Shown here one piece after another: positions 1 through 8,835 of a DNA stretch of 64,000 nt. The stretch comes from Paenibacillus fonticola DSM 21315 (lineage in GTDB: Bacteria; Bacillota; Bacilli; Paenibacillales; Paenibacillaceae): positions 94,702 to 158,701 of the forward strand of contig NZ_KB907258.1 of assembly GCF_000381905.1 (NCBI RefSeq), read 5' to 3'. Positions within the stretch are counted from its first letter, which is position 1. Every line of letters starts with the position of its first letter. The notes beneath the pieces were generated by a model that was not told the origin of the DNA, ran no database searches, and saw nothing but the letters and a program-made list of their open reading frames with translations. A program made the position numbers and the translations under genes.

Positions 1-94
1 CCGTATGGGATACAATTTTTAATTCACCGCGGATGCCGTGTGTGTTTACGATTTTCCCGACAGAGAGCAATGATTCCGACAATGACTCCGACAT
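1..94 (-). CDS. rimM: RimM, 16S rRNA maturation factor (partial, N-terminus only)
   Basis: Only the first 31 codons are in the window; the gene runs off the left edge. The translation starts MSESLSESLLSVGKIVNTHG and continues IRGELKI, which is the N-terminal beta-barrel signature of RimM, a protein that binds ribosomal protein S19 and helps mature the 3' domain of 16S rRNA. The ATG at 92-94 has an AAGGAG ribosome binding site at 101-106. It is the next gene after khpA on the same strand, as in the Bacillus order rpsP-ylqC-(ylqD)-rimM-trmD, except that no ylqD lies between them. Family assignment rests on the short N-terminus plus gene order. Confidence 0.85.
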   Translation of the reverse strand, partial: MSESLSESLLSVGKIVNTHGIRGELKIVSHT

Positions 95-164
95 AATATC
101 CTCCTTGGTATTATTGATGAATTGCATCTATAATTTTGAGTCTCCCGCCTCTAGCTTCAGCATG

Positions 165-206
165 TACGAAAAAGGGCTAGGACAGTCATCCTAACCCTCT
201 TTCGTA
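165..206 (-). terminator. Long stem-loop between khpA and rimM
   Basis: Positions 165-182 and 189-206 form an 18-bp inverted repeat with two imperfect pairs and a 6-nt loop. Read on the minus strand, the 3' arm ends in CCCTTTTTCGTA, so a T-run lies within the arm rather than after it. It lies between khpA and rimM and could act as a partial terminator, an attenuator or a processing site. It is not a clean intrinsic terminator, because rimM follows at once with its own ribosome binding site. Confidence 0.5.
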
Positions 207-211
207 TATAT

Positions 212-442
212 TTAAGATATGATATCTACGGTGACCCGTTTATCCATCTTAACGGCTGCCGATGCTACAACCGTGCGGAGCGCCTTGGCGATTCTTCCCT
301 GCTTGCCAATCACTTTCCCCACATCATCGGGATGCACAGACAGTTCATACACAATCAGGTGTTCCTTCTCCACGACCTCCACACGAACATCGTCCGGATG
401 ATCAACAAGAGCCTTCGCAATAACGCCGACTAATTGTTCCAT
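212..442 (-). CDS. khpA: KhpA, KH-domain RNA-binding protein (YlqC)
   Basis: This 76-residue protein is a single KH domain. The GxxG loop is visible as VIGKQGRIAKAL near residues 40-51, followed by the helix that carries conserved small residues. KhpA pairs with KhpB/Jag in Gram-positive bacteria and binds RNA, with effects on cell division and translation. It lies 22 bp after rpsP in the ylxM-ffh-rpsP-khpA-rimM operon, the position it has in Bacillus. Length and order match the family well. The ATG is preceded by a GGAGGG-like ribosome binding site. Confidence 0.93.
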   Translation of the reverse strand: MEQLVGVIAKALVDHPDDVRVEVVEKEHLIVYELSVHPDDVGKVIGKQGRIAKALRTVVASAAVKMDKRVTVDIIS

Positions 443-464
443 AGGGGACCCTCCGAATCAGCAA

Positions 465-737
465 TTATTTCTGCTGCTTAAGCTCATGAAACTTCTTCAT
501 TACGCCTGCTTTGCTAAGCAGATTACGAACGGTATCAGATGCTTGCGCACCGTTCTGAAGCCATTTCAGCGCTTTTTCTTCGTCAATGTTTACTGCTGCC
601 GGCTCAGCGACCGGGTTGTAGTAACCAATTTCCTCGATAAAACGGCCGTCACGCGGGGAACGGGAATCCGAAACCACGATACGGTAAAAAGGAGCTTTAT
701 GAGCACCCATGCGTTTCAAACGAATACGAGCTGCCAC
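465..737 (-). CDS. rpsP: 30S ribosomal protein S16
   Basis: The 90-residue product reads [20 protein letters not shown] after the start, the universal S16 N-terminus, and contains the [19 protein letters not shown] block. An open frame extends further upstream to 755, but the start chosen is the GTG at 735-737, because an AAGGAGGTGA Shine-Dalgarno lies a few bases before it and would otherwise be inside the coding sequence. S16 binds 16S rRNA early in 30S assembly. It is co-transcribed with ffh, khpA and rimM. Confidence 0.96.
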   Translation of the reverse strand: MAARIRLKRMGAHKAPFYRIVVSDSRSPRDGRFIEEIGYYNPVAEPAAVNIDEEKALKWLQNGAQASDTVRNLLSKAGVMKKFHELKQQK

Positions 738-781
738 GAAATTCACCTCCTTCAAAGAATCAACGTTAATATAATGTCAGC

Positions 782-2161
782 TTACCGGAAAGGAAATCTC
801 ATTCCTTTGCCCGCTTTAGCCTGCATTTGCTTCATCATTTTGTTGCCTTTGCCTTTCGGCCCCATCATGTCAGAGAACTGCTTCATCATCCGGCGCATTT
901 CATCGAACTGCTTGATCAGCCGGTTCACGTCCGCGAGCGTTGTGCCGCTGCCCGTGGCGATACGCTTGCGTCTGCTGTGGTTGATCATGTCCGGATTCTG
1001 CTTCTCTTCCTTGGTCATGGAATGAACGATCGCCTCAACGCGTCCCATCTGCTTCTCATCGACCTTAATATCCTTCATCTGCTTCATCTTGCCCATGCCG
1101 GGAATCATGTCCATGATCTGATCCAGAGGACCCAGCTTCTTGACCTGTTCCATCTGCTCTAGGAAATCGTCGAACGTAAACTCTGCATTACGCATTTTGC
1201 GTTCCATTTCCTTCGCTTTCTCGGCGTCGATATTTGACTGGGCCTTCTCAATCAGCGAGAGCATATCGCCCATGCCGAGAATCCGCGAAGCCATCCGCTC
1301 GGGATGAAACGGCTCAAGCGCGTCGATCTTCTCGCCAAGCGCCGCGAACTTGATCGGGCATCCGGTCACCGCTTTGACAGACAATGCCGCACCGCCGCGG
1401 GTATCGCCGTCCAGCTTGGTTAGCACGACGCCTGTCAGCTCGAGCTGCTGATTGAAGCTATCCGCAACGTTAACGGCATCCTGACCGGTCATTGCATCAA
1501 CAACAAGCAGCACTTCATCCGGCTGTGTCACTTCGTGAATCTGGCGAAGCTCCTCCATCAATTCCTCATCGACATGCAGGCGCCCCGCTGTATCGATAAG
1601 CAGGTAATCGTTGCCGTTGTCCTTCGCATGCTGCAGCGCCTGACGGGCAATCTCTACCGGACTGTTGCCTTCCGGAAGCGTAAATACGGGTACTTTGATC
1701 TGTTCGCCAAGCACCTGCAGCTGCTTAATGGCCGCCGGGCGGTAAATATCCCCGGCCACGAGCAGCGGACGATGGTTGCCCTTCAACAACAGCTTAGCCA
1801 GCTTGGCTGAGGTTGTCGTCTTCCCTGCGCCTTGCAGACCCGCCATCATGACGACGGTCGGCGGACGATTGCTCTTGGCCAGCTTGGCCTGGCTGCCGCC
1901 CATGAGGTCAGTCAGCTCTTTGTTAACAATATCAATAATGACCATACCTGGCGTGAAGCTGTCCATCACTTCCTTGCCGACGGCCTTCTCCTTCACCTTG
2001 GAGATAAATTCCTTGACCACTTTGAAGTTGACGTCCGCTTCGAGCAATGCGAGCCGTACTTCCCTCATCGCTTCATTAACATCGTCTTCCGATACTTTGC
2101 CTTTGCCGCGCAGCTTGCTGAATACGCTCTGCAATCGGTTCGTTAAACCTTCAAAAGCCAT
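782..2161 (-). CDS. ffh: Signal recognition particle GTPase Ffh (SRP54)
   Basis: The 459-residue protein has the N-terminal four-helix N domain, then the GTPase G domain with P-loop GLQGAGKTTTSAKLA near residue 108, DTAGR and TKLDG, and a methionine-rich M domain ending in MMKQMQAKAGKGMRFPFR that binds 4.5S/scRNA and signal sequences. Ffh delivers ribosomes making membrane or secreted proteins to FtsY and SecYEG. It is 80 bp downstream of ylxM, which is typically its partner gene. FtsY is also in this window (12033-13037), separated by the sugar locus. Length is normal for the family. Confidence 0.98.
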   Translation of the reverse strand: MAFEGLTNRLQSVFSKLRGKGKVSEDDVNEAMREVRLALLEADVNFKVVKEFISKVKEKAVGKEVMDSFTPGMVIIDIVNKELTDLMGGSQAKLAKSNRPPTVVMMAGLQGAGKTTTSAKLAKLLLKGNHRPLLVAGDIYRPAAIKQLQVLGEQIKVPVFTLPEGNSPVEIARQALQHAKDNGNDYLLIDTAGRLHVDEELMEELRQIHEVTQPDEVLLVVDAMTGQDAVNVADSFNQQLELTGVVLTKLDGDTRGGAALSVKAVTGCPIKFAALGEKIDALEPFHPERMASRILGMGDMLSLIEKAQSNIDAEKAKEMERKMRNAEFTFDDFLEQMEQVKKLGPLDQIMDMIPGMGKMKQMKDIKVDEKQMGRVEAIVHSMTKEEKQNPDMINHSRRKRIATGSGTTLADVNRLIKQFDEMRRMMKQFSDMMGPKGKGNKMMKQMQAKAGKGMRFPFR

Positions 2162-2241
2162 CTTCGGTCACCTCCGCTTCAAGGATTGAATACTTCAAAA
2201 TCGAATACTTCCGGCAAACCGACGGAAGTCTGCTTATCCTA

Positions 2242-2595
2242 TCATAATTGCTTTACCTGGTCGAGCAGGTTCCTTGCTTTCTCTTTATGTACGGCGGGCA
2301 GCTCGCTACCTGCGATAAGTTCCCCCAACCGGACAAGCACGGCGCTTCGCTCCTCATGCTTATGGAGCAGCCCCAGCTTCTCCTCATAAGCCTCCAGCAT
2401 GCCTTCAGCCCGCTTAATGTGCTCATAAACGGCCTGCCTGCTAATGCCAAACTCGGCAGCGATTTCACCCAGCGAGAAATCATCATGGAAATAATATTTA
2501 AGGAACGTCTGCTGTTTCTCAGTCAGCAGCTTCTCATAGAAATCAAACAAAAGGTTGATCCGATTCGTCTTCTCAAGCCTATTCTCCTGACTCAT
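2242..2595 (-). CDS. ylxM: YlxM, helix-turn-helix SRP-associated protein
   Basis: The 117-residue product from the ATG at 2593-2595 starts [20 protein letters not shown] and contains a sigma-70 region 4-like helix-turn-helix ([25 protein letters not shown]). The ATG has a GGAGGGA ribosome binding site 7 bases upstream; the longer frame to 2625 lacks one. YlxM/UPF0122 is encoded next to ffh throughout the Bacillota and has been linked to modulating Ffh in streptococci. It is the first gene of the operon and follows a strong promoter at 2651-2679. Confidence 0.93.
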   Translation of the reverse strand: MSQENRLEKTNRINLLFDFYEKLLTEKQQTFLKYYFHDDFSLGEIAAEFGISRQAVYEHIKRAEGMLEAYEEKLGLLHKHEERSAVLVRLGELIAGSELPAVHKEKARNLLDQVKQL

Positions 2596-2650
2596 ATGGG
2601 CACTCCCTCCGTCAAGGAAAAACACTTTACAGCGCGTATCAACGTTCTTT

Positions 2651-2679
2651 ATGATACATAATCAAAAGTAGGATGTCAA
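2651..2679 (-). promoter_or_regulatory. Sigma-A promoter of the ylxM-ffh-rpsP-khpA-rimM operon
   Basis: On the minus strand TTGACA (2674-2679), a 17-bp spacer and TATCAT (2651-2656) match the housekeeping promoter in 11 of 12 positions. The expected transcription start is near 2644, about 50 bases before ylxM. It would make the SRP/ribosome operon independent of ftsY and of the sugar locus upstream. Confidence 0.85.
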
Positions 2680-2780
2680 GTACTTTCCCTTAACATATGA
2701 TCAGCTCATTTAACATCATTGAAATAACTGCTATTTGCTGCACTTTTGCTGCTTATAGAGTAGTAGCATAAATACGACGG

Positions 2781-2826
2781 AAAACCCCGATCGGGCTTTG
2801 CGGCCCGCCGGGGTTTTGAGTTTTTT
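2781..2826. terminator. Bidirectional intrinsic terminator after the GH2 genes
   Basis: AAAACCCCG at 2781-2789 pairs with CGGGGTTTT at 2809-2817, and an inner CGGGC/GCCCG extends the stem. T-runs follow on both strands (2821-2826 on the plus strand, and the A-rich side read from the minus strand). It lies just beyond the stop of the last sugar-locus gene and before the ylxM promoter, so it insulates the two operons. Confidence 0.85.
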
Positions 2827-2920
2827 ATAGCGGCAGCAGTGTTGATTCTGAAGTATGTTCACTGTTGCCCCCAACTATTGTTCCAGCTATGACAGCTATG
2901 GTTAGCTGTTTGCTGTTCCC

Positions 2921-4702
2921 TTATTGCGAAAAATCAGTCCAGCCTTCATTAATCCGCTTTATGATATCAAGCGGAACCTTCGGTTCCCGGTTCCAGGTCA
3001 GCAGGCCGCAGATTTCCGTTTCTGTGTCGGTCAGCTGTGTGTAGCAGTAGCCTTGAACCAGTTTGGATACGAGGAATGGATGAATGACATCCACCAGCTG
3101 CTGCACAAACTGTGCTTCATTCTCCGCCTTCGGCTCCACGACGGGGGCATCGGGTTCACAGTGATAATTTACGCCGCCGAATTCGGTACAAAGCACCGGT
3201 TCCCCCTGGTAAGAAAATCCGGGGTTGTATATAAACTTCCTGCCTTCCAGTCCCGGCATATCCGCAAGGACATGTTCAATACTCGAGTAGCGCTTATGGA
3301 GAACTTCAGGATCTTTGCCGTAGTCATGCACTGTGCATAAATCCGACTTGCAGTGCTCCCAGCCGTCATTTGAAATCACCAGTCTCGTTGAATCCACCGA
3401 TTTGGTGAAATGGTACAGGGATTGGGCGTGGTGCTGCTGCTTCTCGTTATAATAAATATCGGCAACGCCCCAGCTCTCGTTCAATGGAACCCAGACGACA
3501 ATGGAGGGATGATTATAATCCCGCTCGATGACTTCCTTCCATTCATCCATCATCCGATGAGCATACTGTTCGCTATATACATAAGCCGCTGCCATTTCAC
3601 CCCATACTAAAGCCCCCAGCTTATCGCACCAGTACAAATAACGCGGGTCAGCGACCATCATATGTTTGCGCAGACCGTTAAAACCCATCGCTTTGCATAA
3701 TTCTACATCCCGGCGAATAGCTTCGTCCGTCGGCCCGGTCAACAAGCTCTGTGGAAAATATCCCTGATCCAGAACAAGCTTCATCTGATAAGGGCGATTA
3801 TTAAGACAAAGTTTTCCGTTATCGGCGGATATCTTTCGCATTCCGAAATAGCTTTCGATGCGGTCGACGACAATTCCATCTGCCTTTAGTTCAAAGGTCA
3901 CATCATACAGATTGGGCTTCTCGGGCGACCACCAGCGGCCCATTCCATGATCGTTAAAATCCCGCAGATTTACGCGCCAAGCTTCCACGCCCGCTAATAT
4001 TTTTCTGCACTCTTCCGAGATAACTTCACCCTTGAATTCGATCCGTGTCATCAGTTCAACCTGAGAACACTCGTTCCAGCCTTCCACAAAAGACTGTATC
4101 TCAATTTCGTTGGTATCCAGGTGCGGAGTGAAACGGACCTTCTCCAGATGGGTTTCTTCTACAAATTCAACCCAGACGGATTGCCAGATGCCCGTCATGT
4201 TCGTGAACCACATTACTTCGCCCTTTTCTTTCCAGTATTGCTTGCCTCTTGGAATCGTCAAATCTTTCAAGTAATCCTGCGCCATCACAGTAATCACATT
4301 TTGATCCGGACCGATCAGTTCGGTGATATCCAATGAAAAGGAGGAAAATCCGCCGCGATGGTTTCCGGCGCGCTGGCCGTTCACCCAAACCCGGCATTCG
4401 TAATCGACCGCACCAAAATGCAATATCACGCGTTTTCCGGCATATTTATCAGGAATGGTGAACAGCTTTTGATACCAGACACGTTCATGGTTTTGTTTAT
4501 CTTCAATCCCGCTTAGCTCACTCTGATAGCTAAAGGGAACCGTAATCTCAAGCGGGAACTTCCCAGTTCCGGTTCCTTGATACCACTTCTCCCTCAAGCC
4601 TAGGTTATGGTCATCGAAGGCAAACGACCACGCTCCGTTCAGGCTCTGCCAACAATCCCTTACAAATTGGGGACGGGGATATTCCGGTCTAACGGTTGTC
4701 AT
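2921..4702 (-). CDS. Glycoside hydrolase family 2 enzyme (beta-glycosidase), second copy
   Basis: The 593-residue protein has the GH2 layout: N-terminal sugar-binding jelly roll (ITVPFSYQSELSGI, HFGAVDYECRVWVNGQRAG), an immunoglobulin-like middle part, and a TIM barrel. The acid/base glutamate sits in WVPLNESWG near residue 409 and the nucleophile in CTEFGG near residue 507. Members are beta-galactosidases, beta-glucuronidases and beta-mannosidases; the substrate cannot be read from sequence. At under 600 residues it is closer in size to beta-glucuronidase than to LacZ. No signal peptide is seen, so it probably acts in the cytoplasm on imported oligosaccharide. Its ATG overlaps the stop of the upstream paralogue by 4 bp (ATGA), implying translational coupling. 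Confidence 0.9.
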   Translation of the reverse strand: MTTVRPEYPRPQFVRDCWQSLNGAWSFAFDDHNLGLREKWYQGTGTGKFPLEITVPFSYQSELSGIEDKQNHERVWYQKLFTIPDKYAGKRVILHFGAVDYECRVWVNGQRAGNHRGGFSSFSLDITELIGPDQNVITVMAQDYLKDLTIPRGKQYWKEKGEVMWFTNMTGIWQSVWVEFVEETHLEKVRFTPHLDTNEIEIQSFVEGWNECSQVELMTRIEFKGEVISEECRKILAGVEAWRVNLRDFNDHGMGRWWSPEKPNLYDVTFELKADGIVVDRIESYFGMRKISADNGKLCLNNRPYQMKLVLDQGYFPQSLLTGPTDEAIRRDVELCKAMGFNGLRKHMMVADPRYLYWCDKLGALVWGEMAAAYVYSEQYAHRMMDEWKEVIERDYNHPSIVVWVPLNESWGVADIYYNEKQQHHAQSLYHFTKSVDSTRLVISNDGWEHCKSDLCTVHDYGKDPEVLHKRYSSIEHVLADMPGLEGRKFIYNPGFSYQGEPVLCTEFGGVNYHCEPDAPVVEPKAENEAQFVQQLVDVIHPFLVSKLVQGYCYTQLTDTETEICGLLTWNREPKVPLDIIKRINEGWTDFSQ

Positions 4703-6474
4703 AATCGCTCCTCCAAATCAAATTTGCCTTCGTTCATCTTCCGAATCGTTTCCAGCGGAATCTTAGGCTCACGGTTAAAGTCCAGCAATCCGTTAATCTC
4801 CTGTTCCACATCGGTTAACTGAGTATAGCAATATCCCTGAATCAGCGGCGAATCGTGCATGGCTTTGATGACGGCATACACCCGCTTTTTGAAATCCGCC
4901 TCATCACTGGCGCCCGAGTAGCCCCAGCCGCTCGTTTCGCCTTTCTGAAAGGAAATCCCCCCAAACTCTGTCATCAGGATCGGCTGACCCTCATATTGAT
5001 AGCCTTTCACATAGACATCCCGATTTTGAGGTGCATCCAGCGCTGAATCGATTTGACTGTACTTTGCCACCAGCTTGCCGTAGTCCCATTGATAATCGTG
5101 AATAGTGCATAAATCCGACTGAACATGCTCCCAACCGTCATTCGAAATCACAAGCCGGGTTGTATCTAGCGATTTCGTCAGGTGGTACATAGCTATCGCA
5201 TGCTGGCGCTGTTGATCATCCACCTTGATGTTCGGAATACCCCAGCTTTCATTTAAAGGAACCCAAACGATAATGGACGGGCTGTTAAAATCACGGTTCA
5301 CTGCTTCAATCCATTCTGAAGTAAATTTCTGTACGTACTCCTCACTGAAGGCAAACGCGTTCGCCGCCTCTCCCCAGACCACAAGTCCCAATTTGTCGCA
5401 CCAGTATAGGAAACGTGGATCTTCAATTTTCTGATGCTTTCGGACGCCGTTAAACCCCATCAGCTTGGTCAGCTCTACATCCCTTTTCAATACATCGTCC
5501 GAAGGCGCGGTGAGAATGCCTCCCGGAAAATATCCCTGGTCCAGAACGGCCTTCATATAGAACGGCCGGTTGTTCAGGCACAGCTTACCGCTATCGACCG
5601 ATACTTTACGCATTCCAAAATAGCTGTGTACGACATCGGTCTCGGTTCCGTTGACATAAATCCGATATTCTACGTCATACAAATTGGGATGCTCCGGGCT
5701 CCACCATCGTCCCATGCCGTGATCGTTAAAATCATGCAGCTCTATTCGGCGTTTTTGCTTGGCGGTGATCATTTTGCATTCATCATCCGCTATGACTTCA
5801 CCTTCAAAGGAGATACGAGTTCTGACCTTGATGTCCGTTTCGTCCGACCAGCCTGCGACGACAAATTGAATGCCGATCTCATTGCGGTCAATGTCTGGAT
5901 AATAAAAAACGCGGCTTAAATGAATTTGATCCACCGCTTCAATCCAGACCGACTGCCAGATGCCCGTCGTCGAAGTGTAAAAGATCAGTTCGGATTTTTC
6001 CTTCCAGAATTGTTTGCCGCGAGGCAAAGTGACGTCTTTGCTGTAATCACGCGCCTGCAGCGTGATATCGTCAGAACCGTCCCGGCGCAGCAGGTCCGTA
6101 ATATCCGCTGAGAAGGGGGTGTGTCCCCCCCCATGGACAGCAGCCAGTTGCCCGTTCACCCAGACCCGGGCCTCATAATCAACGGCTCCAAAATGCAAAA
6201 TAATGCGCTTACCGTTCATCTCCCGTGGAATCTCGACTTTTCTTTTATACCAGACAGTGTCGTGAAATTCCGGAGTTCCAATTCCGCTCAGCTCGCTCTG
6301 ATAACAGAACGGAACCTGAATCCGCTGCTCGAGAATCCTGTCCCCATACCATTGTTCAGCAAGTCCTACCTGCTCATCATCAAATTGAAATTGCCATTCT
6401 CCATTGAGGCTCATCCATGCGGATCGTTCAAATTGCGGGCGTGGATAGTCCTCCCGCGGATACATGCTGTTCAT
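4699..6474 (-). CDS. Glycoside hydrolase family 2 enzyme (beta-glycosidase), first copy
   Basis: The 591-residue product is a clear paralogue of the next gene: both share PFCYQSELSGI/PFSYQSELSGI, DFNDHGMGRWWSPE, CLNNRP and VLDQGYFP. Its acid/base glutamate is in WVPLNESWGI near residue 410 and its nucleophile in MTEFGG near residue 502, so both copies look catalytically intact. The start chosen is the ATG at 6472-6474 after GAGGAGAGATAACATC; a GTG 18 bases further upstream would leave the ribosome binding site inside the gene. It follows the binding-protein gene by a few tens of bases in the same operon. Tandem duplication with divergence suggests two related linkages or sugar positions are cut. 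Confidence 0.9.
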   Translation of the reverse strand: MNSMYPREDYPRPQFERSAWMSLNGEWQFQFDDEQVGLAEQWYGDRILEQRIQVPFCYQSELSGIGTPEFHDTVWYKRKVEIPREMNGKRIILHFGAVDYEARVWVNGQLAAVHGGGHTPFSADITDLLRRDGSDDITLQARDYSKDVTLPRGKQFWKEKSELIFYTSTTGIWQSVWIEAVDQIHLSRVFYYPDIDRNEIGIQFVVAGWSDETDIKVRTRISFEGEVIADDECKMITAKQKRRIELHDFNDHGMGRWWSPEHPNLYDVEYRIYVNGTETDVVHSYFGMRKVSVDSGKLCLNNRPFYMKAVLDQGYFPGGILTAPSDDVLKRDVELTKLMGFNGVRKHQKIEDPRFLYWCDKLGLVVWGEAANAFAFSEEYVQKFTSEWIEAVNRDFNSPSIIVWVPLNESWGIPNIKVDDQQRQHAIAMYHLTKSLDTTRLVISNDGWEHVQSDLCTIHDYQWDYGKLVAKYSQIDSALDAPQNRDVYVKGYQYEGQPILMTEFGGISFQKGETSGWGYSGASDEADFKKRVYAVIKAMHDSPLIQGYCYTQLTDVEQEINGLLDFNREPKIPLETIRKMNEGKFDLEERL

Positions 6475-6500
6475 GATGTTATCTCTCCTCACTCACTCAT

Positions 6501-7931
6501 TCAAAGGCCCAAACCAACGGCTTTGATTTCTTTTATAAAATTTTGCTCCATTTCATCAAGCGCTGCTTGGGGGGTCATCTCTTCCCTTAACACGGCCTGA
6601 ATCGCATTCTCCATAATGTCACACAGCTTAGCGGAGACAAACGGCACGTCCGGATCGACCAGGATTTTGGCTCCCGACAAGGAGTCCAGCAATGCTGGAT
6701 ACATCGGATTGGAGGCCAGCACCTCCGACCGATTGTAATTCGAGGTCCGGGTAGGATCCATTGTATTGTTGATTTTCAGCAACTCTCCATCCTTCGATGT
6801 TACGTACTCCAGAAATTTGTAGGTGGCTTCCGGATACTTCGCCGTATTGGTCATAGCTATAGCCCAGCCGCCCATCGTAGGGGAGCCTCCTGGCGTTACG
6901 CCGTAGCCCACCTTGCCTTTGACCTTCGAGTTATCGCTTTCAATCGTGCTGTAAAGTCCCGGCCACTGTTCCATCATGGCGACCTCGCCGCTAGCGAATA
7001 AGGCATTTGCTTCATCCCATCCTAATTGAAGCCACTCGGCTGGTGCGTACTTTTTCAGCTCCAGCATAGTTTCCATCGCTTTCAAGCCCGCTTCATTATT
7101 GAACTCAGGTTTGAATTTCTCATCAACATCATTACCGCCGAAAGCGGCCAACCGGTTCTGCCATATCAAACGGCTATTGGTTTTGGAGGCCATGGAGCTG
7201 TATCCGTATTTGGTCGGAGAATCGGGATTGGACTTCTGTGTGAAAAACTCGGCTACCGTCAGGAAATCCTCAACAGTGGTCGGTACCGCCAGGTCCATGC
7301 CCGTTTTTTCCTTATACTGCTTTTGAATTTCCGGGTCCTCGAACAAATCTTTGCGATAGAAAAACAACTGTGAATCCGGTTTGTAAGGGAACGCTACCAT
7401 TCTACCTTTATAGAGGCCGTAACTCTCCCATAAGCTTGGAATGAAATCGTCAATATCCAGATTTGGACTGGCAATAGTATTAATGTACGGTTGCAGATCC
7501 TGAATAAGACCGCCCTCCGCATAGCCGTGAACATTCGCCACCGGCATCAGCACCGCATCGAAATGATGGCCGGTATTCAAATCCAATTGAATTTTTTCAA
7601 CGTCGTTTCCGGCAGGAAAACTCTGTATTTCAACCGTAGCCCCGGAGGCCTCTTCAAAATACTTCGCGGCATTCTTCAGTGCATCGGCAAAGTCTCCTGT
7701 ACGTGTGGCAACCACAATCTTCTGGCCTGCATACTGACCGCCGAGTGTTCCGCCTCCGTTCAAGTCGGTTAATTTAATGCCGAGCACATCTGGAGCCTCC
7801 ACCGTCACTTCCTTGAACTCGCCTTCCGGCTGGGGAGACTTGCCGGATTCAGTAGTTTTGGGGCTGCATGCACTAAGTACAATGGTTAATGTCAAAAAAC
7901 ATAAAAGGATGACATTGAATTTTTTCTTCAT
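6501..7931 (-). CDS. Sugar ABC transporter substrate-binding lipoprotein
   Basis: The 476-residue protein begins with a lipoprotein signal peptide, charged MKKK then a hydrophobic run ending in VLSAC with Cys22 as the lipidation site. The rest fits the family 1 extracellular solute-binding fold (MalE/UgpB-like), with GYGVTPGGSPTMGGWAIAMT and FLEYVTSKDGE typical of oligosaccharide binders. It would capture sugar outside the membrane and hand it to the two permeases encoded just upstream. No ATPase gene is in the locus; such importers commonly share an MsmX-type ATPase encoded elsewhere. The ligand is unknown but should be the GH2 substrate. Confidence 0.93.
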   Translation of the reverse strand: MKKKFNVILLCFLTLTIVLSACSPKTTESGKSPQPEGEFKEVTVEAPDVLGIKLTDLNGGGTLGGQYAGQKIVVATRTGDFADALKNAAKYFEEASGATVEIQSFPAGNDVEKIQLDLNTGHHFDAVLMPVANVHGYAEGGLIQDLQPYINTIASPNLDIDDFIPSLWESYGLYKGRMVAFPYKPDSQLFFYRKDLFEDPEIQKQYKEKTGMDLAVPTTVEDFLTVAEFFTQKSNPDSPTKYGYSSMASKTNSRLIWQNRLAAFGGNDVDEKFKPEFNNEAGLKAMETMLELKKYAPAEWLQLGWDEANALFASGEVAMMEQWPGLYSTIESDNSKVKGKVGYGVTPGGSPTMGGWAIAMTNTAKYPEATYKFLEYVTSKDGELLKINNTMDPTRTSNYNRSEVLASNPMYPALLDSLSGAKILVDPDVPFVSAKLCDIMENAIQAVLREEMTPQAALDEMEQNFIKEIKAVGLGL

Positions 7932-7987
7932 GAAAACATTCCTCCCGTAATAGTTAAATGAGCCTGGGCCGAACTGGCACCGATTTT

Positions 7988-8821
7988 TTATCCCTTTACC
8001 GCGCCTGCCGTAATTCCAGCCTGCACATATTTTTGCGTCGTTAGTGCGAGAATAAGCGCTGGGATGAAAGCGATCGTTCCGGCTGCAGCCAGGGTTCCAA
8101 ATGGCGTATCTTTTTGCAATTGAATCATTCCGCTAATTCCGAGCGGAAGTGTTTTGTTCTGATCAGTAAAAATCAATACAAGCGAAAGGCTAAACTCATT
8201 GTACGCGGCCAGAAATACCAGAATAGCAGCCACAACAATCCCTGGAACGATAAGGGGCAGCGCGATTCTCCAGTAGGTGCCAAACTCACTGCAGCCATCG
8301 ATCTTGGCCGCTTCAAACATCTCGGTTGGCAGTTCGTCAAAGAATCCCATAAACAACCAAATGGCCAGCGGAAGCGCGGCAGTGATATACACGATAATGA
8401 GCCCGAACAATGTGTCGAGTATCCCCAGCCTTTGAAAGATAATATAATACGGAATAATAAACACCAGTCCAGGAACCATACGCATCACAATAATGGCATA
8501 CTGCCAAAAAGCACGTCCCTTGAACTTAAAGCGTGAAAATCCATATCCGGCAAAGGTAGCGACGATAATGGCACACAATGTGGTGGTGACGGATACGATC
8601 AGGCTGTTGATAAAATACGTACCGATTTGATGCTTTGTAAAAACCTCGGCATAATTTTGCAAACTCCAGCTGGAAGGAAAAAATTCAGGGGGTACCTTCA
8701 TAATTTGTCCGGCCGATTTAAACGAGGTCGTAACAGCCCAATAGATGGGAAATAAAAATACAATTACAAACAGAGCAAGCAGCAGGTAGAGTATGACTTT
8801 TTCGACATTTTGTTTTCGCAC
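7988..8821 (-). CDS. Carbohydrate ABC transporter permease, MalG type
   Basis: The 277-residue membrane protein has about six transmembrane helices and the EAA loop typical of MalG-family permeases (ELPTEMFEAAKIDGCSEFGT, then the IALPLI segment). It ends in QAGITAGAVKG, the common tail of this family. It forms the inner-membrane channel with the preceding MalF-type permease, 14 bp away. The next gene is the binding protein, giving the order permease-permease-binding protein-GH2-GH2. Confidence 0.95.
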   Translation of the reverse strand: MRKQNVEKVILYLLLALFVIVFLFPIYWAVTTSFKSAGQIMKVPPEFFPSSWSLQNYAEVFTKHQIGTYFINSLIVSVTTTLCAIIVATFAGYGFSRFKFKGRAFWQYAIIVMRMVPGLVFIIPYYIIFQRLGILDTLFGLIIVYITAALPLAIWLFMGFFDELPTEMFEAAKIDGCSEFGTYWRIALPLIVPGIVVAAILVFLAAYNEFSLSLVLIFTDQNKTLPLGISGMIQLQKDTPFGTLAAAGTIAFIPALILALTTQKYVQAGITAGAVKG

Positions 8822-8835
8822 AGTTATCCCCCTTG

